The notes under the pieces were generated by a model. That model saw only the letters and a list, made by a program, of their open reading frames with translations, did no database searches and was not told the DNA's origin. Positions 43,732 to 52,363 of a stretch of DNA of 64,000 bases are shown piece after piece (positions within the stretch are counted from its first letter, which is position 1; the number at the start of each line of letters is the position of its first letter). Source of the DNA: Granulosicoccus sp963833195 (GTDB taxonomy: Bacteria > Pseudomonadota > Gammaproteobacteria > Granulosicoccales > Granulosicoccaceae); the NCBI GenBank assembly GCA_963833195.1, contig CAWHXF010000027.1, positions 3,472,001 through 3,536,000 of the forward strand. The letters are read 5' to 3'. A program made the translations under genes and the position numbers.

Positions 43732-44849
43732 GACCGCTCGCGCCACTCGCGCGCGGCCTCCTCGCGCATCCTCGACAGCAGTGGTGCCTGCGCCAGTCCG
43801 GAGACCTCCTCCGCGCCGGCGGCGGCCAGCGTGGCGAAGGTGGCGGCGTGGAAGTCGTGAGGGGCACCCTCCTGGTCGGCGAAGCTCTCGGCCTCGAAGT
43901 CGACGGCGTGGACGTCCCCCTGCGCTCCCGCCCGCGCCATCGCGGCGGCAGCCAATGCGCGGCCGAGCAGCGCGCCGGCCGCGCTGTCGACCGGATAATG
44001 CACCCCCGCCACGGTCCGGTTCGCAGCCACCCTGCTCGCCATCCGGTAGAGACCGCGCGCCTCGGGCGAAACCGGCTCCCCGCGCGCGAGGCGGCTCGCG
44101 TCCTCTGGATGGCGCAACCGTACGAGCGTCTCTGCGAGGCAGAAGGCTTGGGCTGCGTGACCGCTCGGGAAAGCGCCGTGGCTGGGCGTCTGGACCATCG
44201 GCTGCATCCGCGGCGACAGGATTTCGGGCCGCACGACGCCGAAGGCGAGCTTCATCCGCTGAACCACCATCGAGACGTGATCCATCATCGCCGACAACAG
44301 TTCCAGCGTGCGTGGATAGCCCGCAGGCTGCAGCGGGCTCACCGCGCCCGTGAAGGACAGCTGGTCGTTGACCTGTATGACGATCTCGCCCAGCCGGTCC
44401 TCGCGCAGGTCGGCGTAGCTTTCGACGATGTCGAGCGAGGCGCGCAGGAAGGCGATGCCCGGCGGCAGCACGCGAGCGAGCCGGACATCGGTCCCGTGCG
44501 CCCCCGGAAGCGCCACCGTGGCCGCACCGTCCGGCTCGAACGCGACGCGCGTCCCCTCGCCGAGTTCGGACAGGAGCACCACGCCACGCTCCGTGTCGCT
44601 GAGCCGCAGCATCCGACCCGCCATGTCGAGGACGCGTTCGGGCGCCTCGGCGTCCCAGCCTGCCTCGTCGCGCGGCCCCTGGCCCAGTACGCCGTCGCGA
44701 GCGACGGTGAGCGCCTCGCTCAGGAGCGGCGAGCCGGAACCGCCTGCATGCTCGAAGTCGCCCTGCCCGACATCGGTCGCCGTTCCGATGGCGCCGCCAC
44801 CTCGACCGTTGCGCCCATTGCGTCCGTTGCGGCCGTTGAGTACCGACAT
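43728..44849 (-). CDS. PAP2 superfamily phosphatase / vanadium haloperoxidase-like
   Basis: 373 aa. The PAP2/haloperoxidase active site is complete: Lys200 and Arg207 (KLAFGVVRP), His231 (FPSGHAAQ), then Asn-Arg...His284 and Asp288 (NRTVAGVHYPVD). The N-terminus has the repeat NGRNGRNGRNGRGGG. No signal peptide and few hydrophobic helices, so it resembles soluble vanadium-dependent haloperoxidases and bacterial acid phosphatases more than lipid phosphatases. Cotranscribed with the subtilase downstream and divergent from the regulator gene. Confidence 0.85.
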   Translation of the reverse strand: MSVLNGRNGRNGRNGRGGGAIGTATDVGQGDFEHAGGSGSPLLSEALTVARDGVLGQGPRDEAGWDAEAPERVLDMAGRMLRLSDTERGVVLLSELGEGTRVAFEPDGAATVALPGAHGTDVRLARVLPPGIAFLRASLDIVESYADLREDRLGEIVIQVNDQLSFTGAVSPLQPAGYPRTLELLSAMMDHVSMVVQRMKLAFGVVRPEILSPRMQPMVQTPSHGAFPSGHAAQAFCLAETLVRLRHPEDASRLARGEPVSPEARGLYRMASRVAANRTVAGVHYPVDSAAGALLGRALAAAAMARAGAQGDVHAVDFEAESFADQEGAPHDFHAATFATLAAAGAEEVSGLAQAPLLSRMREEAAREWRERS

Positions 44850-44954
44850 AGCCGTCCCCTCGCATGGATCGTTGGTCACCTTGCCACAATCGGGGTAGCG
44901 TCCGAGACGGGAACGTCCGCCGAGACGCTCGGGGTGCGGTAAGAGCGAACGCTG

Positions 44955-46490
44955 ATGACACGGTTTCGACTCCACTTGGCGGGCCCCGTCCGACTGATCG
45001 ATGCGTCCGGCAACGATCGGACGCCAGTCGGCGCGAAGGTCCGTGGCATGCTGGCCTTGCTCGGGCTCGCGGAGGGCTTGCGATTGCCGAGGGCGGCGCT
45101 GATCGACAAGCTCTGGAGCGATCGCTCCGCCGAGCAAGCTCGCGCGAGCCTTCGCCAGGCGCTCACGGCCTTGCGCTCGGCGGCCGGGCCGGATCTCTTC
45201 GACGCGTCGGGGGGCGAGGTGCGGCTCGACGCTCGGGCGGTGCAGGTGATCTTGCAGTCCGATGTCCCCGGACGGCCGGTCGAGTTCGCGCAGGGGCTCG
45301 AAATCCGCGATCGCGAGTTCGAGCACTGGCTGCGCGACGCCCGGCTGAGGCTCGAAGTCGAAGCCTCCCGCGAGAGCCTCGATGCGGCGGGGCCCGTCCT
45401 GCTCGTCGGAACCGTCGATGGGACGGACGAGGCGGCGCGGCTGCACGCCGAGATGCTGGTCTTCGCCGTCGGCGGCAGCATCGAGCGTCGCGTGGGCCTG
45501 TCCCTCGCGACCGCCGTGCCGAGCCAAGGCCCGGGCCGCCGCGCGCTGCTCCTCGACTGCCGGGCGTGCTCCTTCGGCAAGGCGCTGCGCCTCCAACCCA
45601 CCGTGCGGCGCGGCGCCGGAGGGAGCATGGCCTGGACCCAGACGTTCGATGCGGACGCCGGGGATGTGCGTCGAGCGATCACCGAGGCATGCGAGGCGAT
45701 GACCTTGGCCGTCCTGTCGTTGCTCGATCGGTGGAGCGGCAGTGCTCCGAACGAGGGCTTGCGGCAACGCGACCTGTTCGGCTACGACCCGGCGGGGCTC
45801 GTCCGGGCGGACCGCGCGCTCGAACGGTGGCAGGAGCGAAGCGGTGCGTCCGCGCCGCTGCTGGCGATGCAGGCCTACCTGCGGCACACCCGCGTCCTGG
45901 AACGTCTCTGCGTCGACCCGGAGGCGGAGCTCGACGCGGCGTGGGAGCTCAGCCGCCGGGCGTTGGAGCTGGCGCCGCAGGGTGCGCTCGGCCTGGCGGT
46001 CGGATCCTTGGTCGCGGGGCTGCGCGATGAACCGGACTTCGCCTCGAACCTCGCCGCGGCCGCAGCGCGCACCGCGCCCGACGACCCGTTGGTGAGGCAC
46101 GCGGTGTCGGTCGCGCTGTCGTTCGCCGGCAACCCGCAGGACGCGTTCGCCGAGGCGACCCGTGCGCACGGGAGCCGCCTCGCCGCGCTGACCCCGCAGG
46201 TTCACGTGCTGCGCCTGGCCTACGCCGCGATCGACCTGGGAAACTTGCCCGAGGCGCTGCGCTGCACCCGAGCCGCGCTGAACCTCGTTCCCGACTATCG
46301 CGCGGCCTTGCGCCTGTCGGCGGCGCTGGAGTATCGCGCTCGAAGCGAGGCGCGAGCGTTGGCCAGCTTGCGTGCGCTGCAGCGGCTCGAGCCGGACTTC
46401 TCGCTCGACCTGATGGCGAGCGACGCCTACCCTGTCGACACGCTGCGACGCGCCGGCGTGCTGGACGTGACCCGCTCGGGGCTCGTTTGA
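44955..46490 (+). CDS. SARP-like transcriptional regulator
   Basis: 511 aa. The N-terminal 95 residues are a winged helix of the OmpR/SARP type (FRLHLAGPVRLIDASGN, then GAKVRGMLALLGLAEGLRLPRAALIDKLWSDRSAEQARASLRQALTALR). A middle region of unknown fold follows, and the C-terminal third has Ala-rich TPR-like helices (AALRLSAALEYRARSEARALASLRAL). BTAD-containing SARP activators share this layout. It is divergent from the PAP2/subtilase operon with about 105 bp between, so it probably controls this island. Confidence 0.8.
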   Translation: MTRFRLHLAGPVRLIDASGNDRTPVGAKVRGMLALLGLAEGLRLPRAALIDKLWSDRSAEQARASLRQALTALRSAAGPDLFDASGGEVRLDARAVQVILQSDVPGRPVEFAQGLEIRDREFEHWLRDARLRLEVEASRESLDAAGPVLLVGTVDGTDEAARLHAEMLVFAVGGSIERRVGLSLATAVPSQGPGRRALLLDCRACSFGKALRLQPTVRRGAGGSMAWTQTFDADAGDVRRAITEACEAMTLAVLSLLDRWSGSAPNEGLRQRDLFGYDPAGLVRADRALERWQERSGASAPLLAMQAYLRHTRVLERLCVDPEAELDAAWELSRRALELAPQGALGLAVGSLVAGLRDEPDFASNLAAAAARTAPDDPLVRHAVSVALSFAGNPQDAFAEATRAHGSRLAALTPQVHVLRLAYAAIDLGNLPEALRCTRAALNLVPDYRAALRLSAALEYRARSEARALASLRALQRLEPDFSLDLMASDAYPVDTLRRAGVLDVTRSGLV

Positions 46491-46561
46491 GAAGAGACCT
46501 TGGGCCTCTGGTAGTCGAGTTGCGGCGCTTCTGCGTCCGGGCGAGGGCGACGGGAAGAGCC

Positions 46562-47041
46562 ATGATCAGACGCGCACGTCTCGAGGACGCCGGCGGCATC
46601 CGCGCTATCTACGCACCGATCGTCGAGCGCACCGCGATCTCGTTCGAGACCGTGCCCCCGACAGTCGCCGAGATGCAGCGGCGCATCGCGAGCGCCCTGG
46701 AAACGCACGACTGGCGGGTCGCGGAGATCGACGGGCAGATCGCCGGCTACGCGTACGGAAGCCTGCACCGGGCGCGCGAGGCCTACCGGCACTCGGCCGA
46801 GGTGTCGGTCTACGTGCGCGAGGGCCATCGCGGCCGAGGCCTCGCCGCCGCGCTCTACCGCGAGCTGTTCGATTCGCTGCGCGAACGCGGCTTCCACGCA
46901 CTCCTCGCCGGCGTCGCGCTGCCGAACGCCCCGAGCGTCGCGCTGCACCGGAGCGTCGGGTTCACGCACGTCGGTACGTTCGAGCAGGTCGGGTTCAAGC
47001 TCGGCGCGCGGCACGATGTCTCCTGGTGGCAGCGCCGGGCG
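46562..47041 (+). CDS. GNAT family N-acetyltransferase without own stop codon
   Basis: About 160 residues of a phosphinothricin-acetyltransferase-type GNAT: IRRARLEDAGGIRAIYAPIVE, then VSVYVREGHRGRGLAAALYREL (acetyl-CoA loop) and the usual end HDVSWWQRR at 47038. Family members stop near this point, but the frame stays open to 48271 through the antisense of the ABC permease gene. The listed end is the domain end, not a stop. The natural 3' end may have been lost when the neighbouring sugar genes arrived, or the stop has mutated. Confidence 0.75.
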
Positions 47042-48022
47042 TCAGCGCCCGATCCGCGACACCCCCACCGCCGCGATCAGCACCGCGCCCACCAGGATCT
47101 GGCGCACGTAGGAGTCCACGCCGACCTGGGTCAGCCCGTTGTCCAGCAGCCCGAGCGTCGCGACGCCCACGAGCGTGCCGAGCACGCGTGGGCGGCTCGC
47201 CCGGTCGAGCGTCATGCCCAGGAACACGCACGCGATCGCGTCGAGCATCAGCCCCGCGCCCTGCACCGGGTTGGCGGAGGCGACGCGGCTCGCGAGCATG
47301 AGCCCGGCGAGCGCGGCGCCCGTGCCGCTGGCCACGTAGGCGAGGGTGCGCAGGCGCGCGACGCGGATGCCGGCGAGCCGGGCCGCCTCGACGTTGTCGC
47401 CGATCGCGTAGAGGTGGCGCCCGAACGCGCGGCGCTCGAGCGCGTGGTGCACGAGCACGAGCGTCGCGAGCGCGACGAGCGCGAGGCTCGGTGCGCGCAG
47501 GCCCTCGAGCCCGAGCGCGTCGAGCTTCGGCCCCGCGCGCGCGAAGCCGGAGAACGCCTCCGGGATCGCGCGGCCGAACACCGTCTTGCCGTCGCTGACG
47601 AGGAACGCCGCGCCGCCGAACACCGTCAGCGTGCCCAGCGTCGCGACGAAGGGCAGGATGCCGACGTGGCCGACCAGCAGGCCGTTCAGCAATCCGCCCG
47701 CGGCCCCGACCGCGAGCGCCGCGCCGAGCGCGACGATCATCGGCTGCTCCTGCACGAACAGGACCGCGGCGACGACGCCCGCGAGGCTCGCCATCGAGCC
47801 GACCGACAGGTCGAAGTCCCCGGTCGCCATGACGATCGTCGAGGCGAACGCGACGGTGCCGAGCACGGCCACCTGCCCGGCGACGTTCAGGAGGTTCCGC
47901 GCGGTCGGGAACGTCTCGGGCAGCGCGACGGCGAACGCGACGACGACGGCCGCGTAGCCCGCGAGCGCGAGCGCGGTGCGGACGCGCTCGCCGGACGCGC
48001 GCGCCCTCACGCGCGCCCTCAC
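47042..48022 (-). CDS. Sugar ABC transporter permease (RbsC type)
   Basis: 326-aa inner-membrane protein with about 8-10 helices. It has the family signatures STIVMATGDFDLSVGSMASLAGVVAA, NGLLVGHVGILPFVATLGTL, and GRHLYAIGDNVEAARLAGI, the permease loop that contacts the ATPase. It lies 37 bp behind the binding protein gene. Together with the binding protein and a FGGY kinase it should import a pentose or related sugar, but no ATPase gene is present here. Codon use is even richer in GCG/CGC than neighbours. Confidence 0.9.
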   Translation of the reverse strand: MRARVRARASGERVRTALALAGYAAVVVAFAVALPETFPTARNLLNVAGQVAVLGTVAFASTIVMATGDFDLSVGSMASLAGVVAAVLFVQEQPMIVALGAALAVGAAGGLLNGLLVGHVGILPFVATLGTLTVFGGAAFLVSDGKTVFGRAIPEAFSGFARAGPKLDALGLEGLRAPSLALVALATLVLVHHALERRAFGRHLYAIGDNVEAARLAGIRVARLRTLAYVASGTGAALAGLMLASRVASANPVQGAGLMLDAIACVFLGMTLDRASRPRVLGTLVGVATLGLLDNGLTQVGVDSYVRQILVGAVLIAAVGVSRIGR

Positions 48023-48059
48023 GCGAACCTGCGGGAGCCTTCCGGGCGTTCCGGGGCGT

Positions 48060-49037
48060 TCAGTCGACGTCGTCGACGTTGTCGCGCGTCACGAGCGTCG
48101 TCGGCACGCGCACGACCGACTGGCGGATCTCGTCGCCCGCGAGCGCGCGGGCGACGACGTCGGCCGCCGCCGCGCCGATGCCTGCGAAGTCCTGCGCCAT
48201 CGAGGCCTCGAAGTTGCCGCCCGCGGCGATCGCCGCGCGCGCCTCGGGGTTCGCGTCCATGCCGACGATGACGATGCCCTCGTCCTCGCGTTCGGCCGCA
48301 CTGATCGCCTGCAGCGCGCCGAGCGCCGGCTGGTCCCACGCGGCCCAGACCGCGTCGATCGCGCCCGCGTCGGGGTACTTCGCGAGCAGCGCCTCCATCT
48401 GCGCGCGCGAGTCCGCGATGCCGCCGTCCTGCACGTCCGGGGTGATGCGCTCGAGCACCTCGATGTCCGGGGTGTTCGCGAAGATCGCGTCGGCGACGAC
48501 GCCGCGCGCCTGCACCGGCGGGAACGCGTCGAACACGAACATGACGATGCCGCCCTCGCCGCCGAGCCGGTCGGTCACGTAGGCGGCGGTCTCGGCCGCC
48601 ATCGCGTAGCCGTTGCTGGTCACGTTCGCGACCAGCATGGGATCGGAGCCCGCGTCCATGCCGACGACCGGGATGCCGGCGTCGGACGCCGCCGCCAGCC
48701 CGGCGCCGATCTGCGCGGGGTCCACGTTCACGACGATCGCGTCGACGCCGCGCGTGACCGCGTCCTCGATGCGGCCGATGACGGCGGCGACGTCGCCGGC
48801 GGTGTCGACGACGTCGACCGTCCAGTCGCGCCCCTCGGCGGCGGCCTCGAAGCCCTCGACGTAGAACTGCGTGCCGGGCTGGGCGAGGTAGGGCGTGATG
48901 ACCGCGACCGTGGACTCGGCGCGGGCGGCGAGCGGGGCGAGCGCGACGAGCGCGGCGGCAAGGGCCACGGTGGGCTTGTACCCCGGGCGGCGGGCGTGGA
49001 GGACGGTCGGGGCGGTCGGCGGCGCGGCGATGCTCAC
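48060..49037 (-). CDS. Sugar ABC transporter substrate-binding protein
   Basis: 325-aa periplasmic binding protein of the ribose/xylose type. A GTG start at 49037 precedes a signal (ALAAALVALAPLAARAES). Two Rossmann-like lobes follow: GFEAAAEGRDWTVDVVDTAGD, GVDAIVVNVDP, GIPVVGMDAGSD and GIVIVGMDANPEARAAI. It sits between the FGGY kinase and the permease. Sugar specificity unknown. Confidence 0.9.
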   Translation of the reverse strand: MSIAAPPTAPTVLHARRPGYKPTVALAAALVALAPLAARAESTVAVITPYLAQPGTQFYVEGFEAAAEGRDWTVDVVDTAGDVAAVIGRIEDAVTRGVDAIVVNVDPAQIGAGLAAASDAGIPVVGMDAGSDPMLVANVTSNGYAMAAETAAYVTDRLGGEGGIVMFVFDAFPPVQARGVVADAIFANTPDIEVLERITPDVQDGGIADSRAQMEALLAKYPDAGAIDAVWAAWDQPALGALQAISAAEREDEGIVIVGMDANPEARAAIAAGGNFEASMAQDFAGIGAAAADVVARALAGDEIRQSVVRVPTTLVTRDNVDDVD

Positions 49038-49105
49038 GGTGGGGTCGGTCTCCGGTCGAGGGGCGTGCCGGAAGTCTGGCACGGGGGCGTCGTCCGCGGG
49101 CGGCG

Positions 49106-50581
49106 TCAGCCGCCGAGCCGCACGAACCGTTCGCTCAGCTCCCGGGTCGCCGCGTACGCGTCGCGGTACAGATGCCCGCGCTCGACCTGCCGGGCGACGC
49201 CCGCGGGCTCCGGCTCGACGGTGCGGGCGATCGACACGAGCGCGTCGCGCGCCGCGTCGAGGTCGGGGTGCAGCCCGACCGCGACGGCCGCGATCGCCGC
49301 GGCACCGAGCGCGCCGGGGTCCGGCGCATCGACGATCTCGAGGACCCGATCGAGCGCGTCGGCGCGCAGCCGGTTCCACGTCTCGCTCCGGAAGCCGCCG
49401 CCGCCGGCGCGCAGCGCGCGGGGACGGCGGTCGGCGGACGTCTGGAGCGCGTCGAACAGCCAGCGCGCCGAGCACGCGACGCCGTCGAGCACCGCGCGCG
49501 CGAGCGCCGGCCGGTCGGTCGCGGCTTCCACCCCCAGGAAGAGCCCGCGCGCGTTCGCGTCCCACAGCGGCGCGCGCTCGCCGTCGAGGTGCGGCAGGAA
49601 GAGCGGGTAGCGCCGAGACGGGTCGTGCGCCGCGGCCAGCTCCGCGATCCCGGCGGCGTCGGTGTCCAGCAGCCGCGCCGCCCACGCCAGCGACGCGCCG
49701 CCGGACTGCGTCGGGCCGACGTGCAGGCGCACGCCCATCGATTCGGGCATCACCAGCACGCCGGGCGTCGGCACCGCGTCGCACGACACGATGCCGAGGA
49801 TCTCGCTCGTGCCGCCGAGGTAGAGCGCGTCGCCGTCGCCCACCGCGCCGAGGCCCGCGAGCCCGGCCCACGCGTCCATCGTGCCGAGCGCGACGGGGCG
49901 GCCGGCGAAGGGGAGCCCCGGGCGCACCGTGCCGAGCACGGTGTCGGGCGCGCCGAGCGGCGGCAGGCGCCGCGCCGCGCCCGGCACCCGATCGAGCAGC
50001 GCCGGCACGTGCGCCCCGCTCGCGCCGACGAGCCCGATGTTCGACAGCGGATCGGTTCGGCACTCGCCGGTCAGCCGGGCGAGCAGGTGGTCCTTGGGCA
50101 ACAGCACCCGCGCGGTGCGCGCCCAGAGCTCCGGTCGCGCGCGCGCCGCCCACGCCATGCGCGACAGCGCGTGGCTCGCGTCGATCGGCATCGGCGCGCC
50201 CCACCAGGCCAGGCGCTCGTCCGTCGACAGGGTCGCGTCGAGCCTCGCCGCGTCGTCGCCGGCGCGCACGTCCTGCCACACGAGCGCGGGCGCCAGCGGC
50301 TCGCCTGCGGCGTCGACGAACAGGTGCGTGTTGACCTGGGAGGTCAGCCCGATGGCCGCGACCGCCTCGGGCGCGACGTGCGCCTCGAGGCGGGCGAGCG
50401 CGCCGAGCGCGGCGCGCTCCCAGTCGGCGGCGTCCTGCTCGGCGTGCCCCGGCGCGGGGCGATCGATCGGGTACGGGGTGACGACGCGCTCGAGGGTGCG
50501 GCCGTCGAGGTCGTACAGCGCCGCCTTGCACGCGGTGGTGCCGAGGTCGATGCCGATCAGGCGGGAGTGAGGGTCGGGCAT
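49106..50581 (-). CDS. FGGY family carbohydrate kinase, xylulokinase-like
   Basis: 491-aa sugar kinase. The N-terminal phosphate loop LIGIDLGTTACKAALYDLDGRTL and the C-terminal adenosine site (RAGGGGFRSETWNRLRADAL) are clear, with the FGGY signature near GTMDAWAGLAGLGAVGDGDALYLGGTSE. First gene of the putative sugar operon (kinase, binding protein, permease), 68 bp before the binding protein. It would phosphorylate a pentulose or related sugar after import. Confidence 0.88.
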   Translation of the reverse strand: MPDPHSRLIGIDLGTTACKAALYDLDGRTLERVVTPYPIDRPAPGHAEQDAADWERAALGALARLEAHVAPEAVAAIGLTSQVNTHLFVDAAGEPLAPALVWQDVRAGDDAARLDATLSTDERLAWWGAPMPIDASHALSRMAWAARARPELWARTARVLLPKDHLLARLTGECRTDPLSNIGLVGASGAHVPALLDRVPGAARRLPPLGAPDTVLGTVRPGLPFAGRPVALGTMDAWAGLAGLGAVGDGDALYLGGTSEILGIVSCDAVPTPGVLVMPESMGVRLHVGPTQSGGASLAWAARLLDTDAAGIAELAAAHDPSRRYPLFLPHLDGERAPLWDANARGLFLGVEAATDRPALARAVLDGVACSARWLFDALQTSADRRPRALRAGGGGFRSETWNRLRADALDRVLEIVDAPDPGALGAAAIAAVAVGLHPDLDAARDALVSIARTVEPEPAGVARQVERGHLYRDAYAATRELSERFVRLGG

Positions 50582-50882
50582 GTATCGCCGGTGTGAACGA
50601 GGCGTCGCGCTGCTCGCATTGTGCATTGGACGCCGCCACGACGACGACTCGAGCTCGGAACGGAAGGCCGTCGATCGTTCCCGTACCCCGACGCACGTGC
50701 GGTGAGCACGCAGGTCGGATCGGGAACGACGCCGCGTGAACGAGTGACCGACCGAGTCGTTCCGGCAGCAGACCGCCCGCGCGCGTCAGGCTCCTCCCGC
50801 GACCCACACGTCGCAGGATTACCGTTCGTGCGCTCGGTGCCCCGTGCCTACACTGGTCGACCCGCCATCCGCGAGCCTCGCC
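50582..50882. promoter_or_regulatory. Divergent kinase / FG-GAP intergenic region
   Basis: 301 bp between divergent starts. GTTCCCG (about 50678) and CGGGAAC (about 50720) form a spaced inverted repeat that could be an operator for the sugar genes. A TACACT hexamer lies about 30 bp before the FG-GAP start, without a matching -35 box. No coding frame recognised. Confidence 0.35.
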
Positions 50883-52139
50883 ATGACACCTTCCGCCGGA
50901 ACCTGCTTGGCGCTCGGTGTCGCCGCGTCCCTCGCGACACCGCTCGCGCTGGCCACACCCACGGTGGACGGCACCGCGATCGTGGTGCCCGACGACGGCT
51001 GGTACCAGGTGCAGGACGCCGACACCTACGCCAGCCTCTGCCAGGGCGGTCGCTCCTGCGAGGTGCCGCCCGGCACCTACCGGGTGATCAACCTCACGAT
51101 CGGCACGCGCTACGAAGGCATCACCGTCGACGCGCGCCCGGTGCCCGTGGGCGACGACTTTCCCGGCCGCATCACGCCGGACCTGCTCGTCGCGCACGAC
51201 CCCGATACGGCGAGCGGGCTGCCGCTCGGCGTCACGCCGGCGGGGGACGTCAACGGCGACGGGCGCCAGGACGCGATCGTCATCCTGCACGGCGACGTGC
51301 CGGGGTTCCACGTTTCGGCCGGGATCCTGTTCGCCGACGCCTCGGGCGGGTTCCCCGGGCTGCCGGCGGACCCGAGCGATCCGGACGCCGCGGGAACGGT
51401 GGAGCTCGCGGGCTTCGTCATCGGTGGCGTGAGGTCGGACGTCGTCGGCACCGGGGACGTCAACGGTGATGGCTACGACGACCTCTCCTTCAGCAGCGAC
51501 GGCTTCTTCGAGGTGGGCAGGGGCTACGTGCTGGCGGGCGGGGCCGATCCGCGGAGCTTCCACGCGGGCCGGGCAGCGAACGTCGATCCCGACCGGATTC
51601 TCGTCCAGACCGGCGTGACCGCCGGCTTCGCCGGCGCGGGCGACGTGAACGGCGACGGCTTCGACGACGTGCTCGTGGAGCTCGACGGCCGCTTCGCGGG
51701 CACGCTCGGCGGCGCCGCGGAGCGCCTCGAGGTCACCGACACCACGAACGGTGGGGAGACTCGCATCACGCTGCAGGCGCGCGACGCGGACGGCACCGTG
51801 CTGGCCACCACGCGTCGGACGGTACCGGCCTACGATGGCCCTACGCTGGGCATCGAGCTCGTCGCGCCGCGCCTCGTGCGCCTGTTCGTGGACGACCTGT
51901 CGCCCCCGCTCCGCAGCTACGGCCGCTCGCTCGTCTGGCGCGACGGAGTGCCCGTCGGGCGCTCGTCGAGAGGGGGCGACAACTATTTCGACACCGAGCT
52001 CGAGCTCGGACGCACCTACACGTACTTCGTCACGCCGGACTACCTGCCGGGGGGCTCGCTGGATCCGTCCCCGCTGGCGAGCGCCCCGCTGGTGCAGCGG
52101 CGCAGCAACACCGTCACCGTGACGTTGCCGCTGCCCTGA
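50883..52139 (+). CDS. FG-GAP/VCBS repeat exported protein
   Basis: 418 aa with a signal peptide (CLALGVAASLATPLALA). At least three calcium-type loops of the FG-GAP family are visible: GDVNGDGRQDAIV, GDVNGDGYDDLSF and GDVNGDGFDDVLV, which would form part of a beta propeller. The C-terminal 130 residues (VWRDGVPVGRS...TYTYFVTPDYLPGG) look like a fibronectin-type fold. Surface or periplasmic role, possibly binding. Stands alone; convergent with the GGDEF-EAL gene. Confidence 0.75.
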   Translation: MTPSAGTCLALGVAASLATPLALATPTVDGTAIVVPDDGWYQVQDADTYASLCQGGRSCEVPPGTYRVINLTIGTRYEGITVDARPVPVGDDFPGRITPDLLVAHDPDTASGLPLGVTPAGDVNGDGRQDAIVILHGDVPGFHVSAGILFADASGGFPGLPADPSDPDAAGTVELAGFVIGGVRSDVVGTGDVNGDGYDDLSFSSDGFFEVGRGYVLAGGADPRSFHAGRAANVDPDRILVQTGVTAGFAGAGDVNGDGFDDVLVELDGRFAGTLGGAAERLEVTDTTNGGETRITLQARDADGTVLATTRRTVPAYDGPTLGIELVAPRLVRLFVDDLSPPLRSYGRSLVWRDGVPVGRSSRGGDNYFDTELELGRTYTYFVTPDYLPGGSLDPSPLASAPLVQRRSNTVTVTLPLP

Positions 52140-52363
52140 GCTGCCGAGGTGGCCCATGCGCAAGCGCACAGGCATCGACGTCGGGCGACGTACCGGTCGG
52201 TTTCGGCGTTCTCGACGATGCGGATGTCGACCCGCAGCGTCGAGGAATGGCCGGCCGCGATCTCTTCGACCGGGCTGCCGCACAAGCCCGGCCCCAGCAG
52301 GTCGTGGAGCGGACGGCCGGTCGCGAGCACGGTCCCGTCGCGCGCGTGCGAGGGCGGGCGCGC

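Noticed and set aside
46562..48271. A real 570-aa fusion of the acetyltransferase with a C-terminal His/Arg/Asp-rich domain.
   Set aside because: The extension is exact antisense of the well-conserved permease gene and has no recognisable fold, so it is unlikely to be a true domain.
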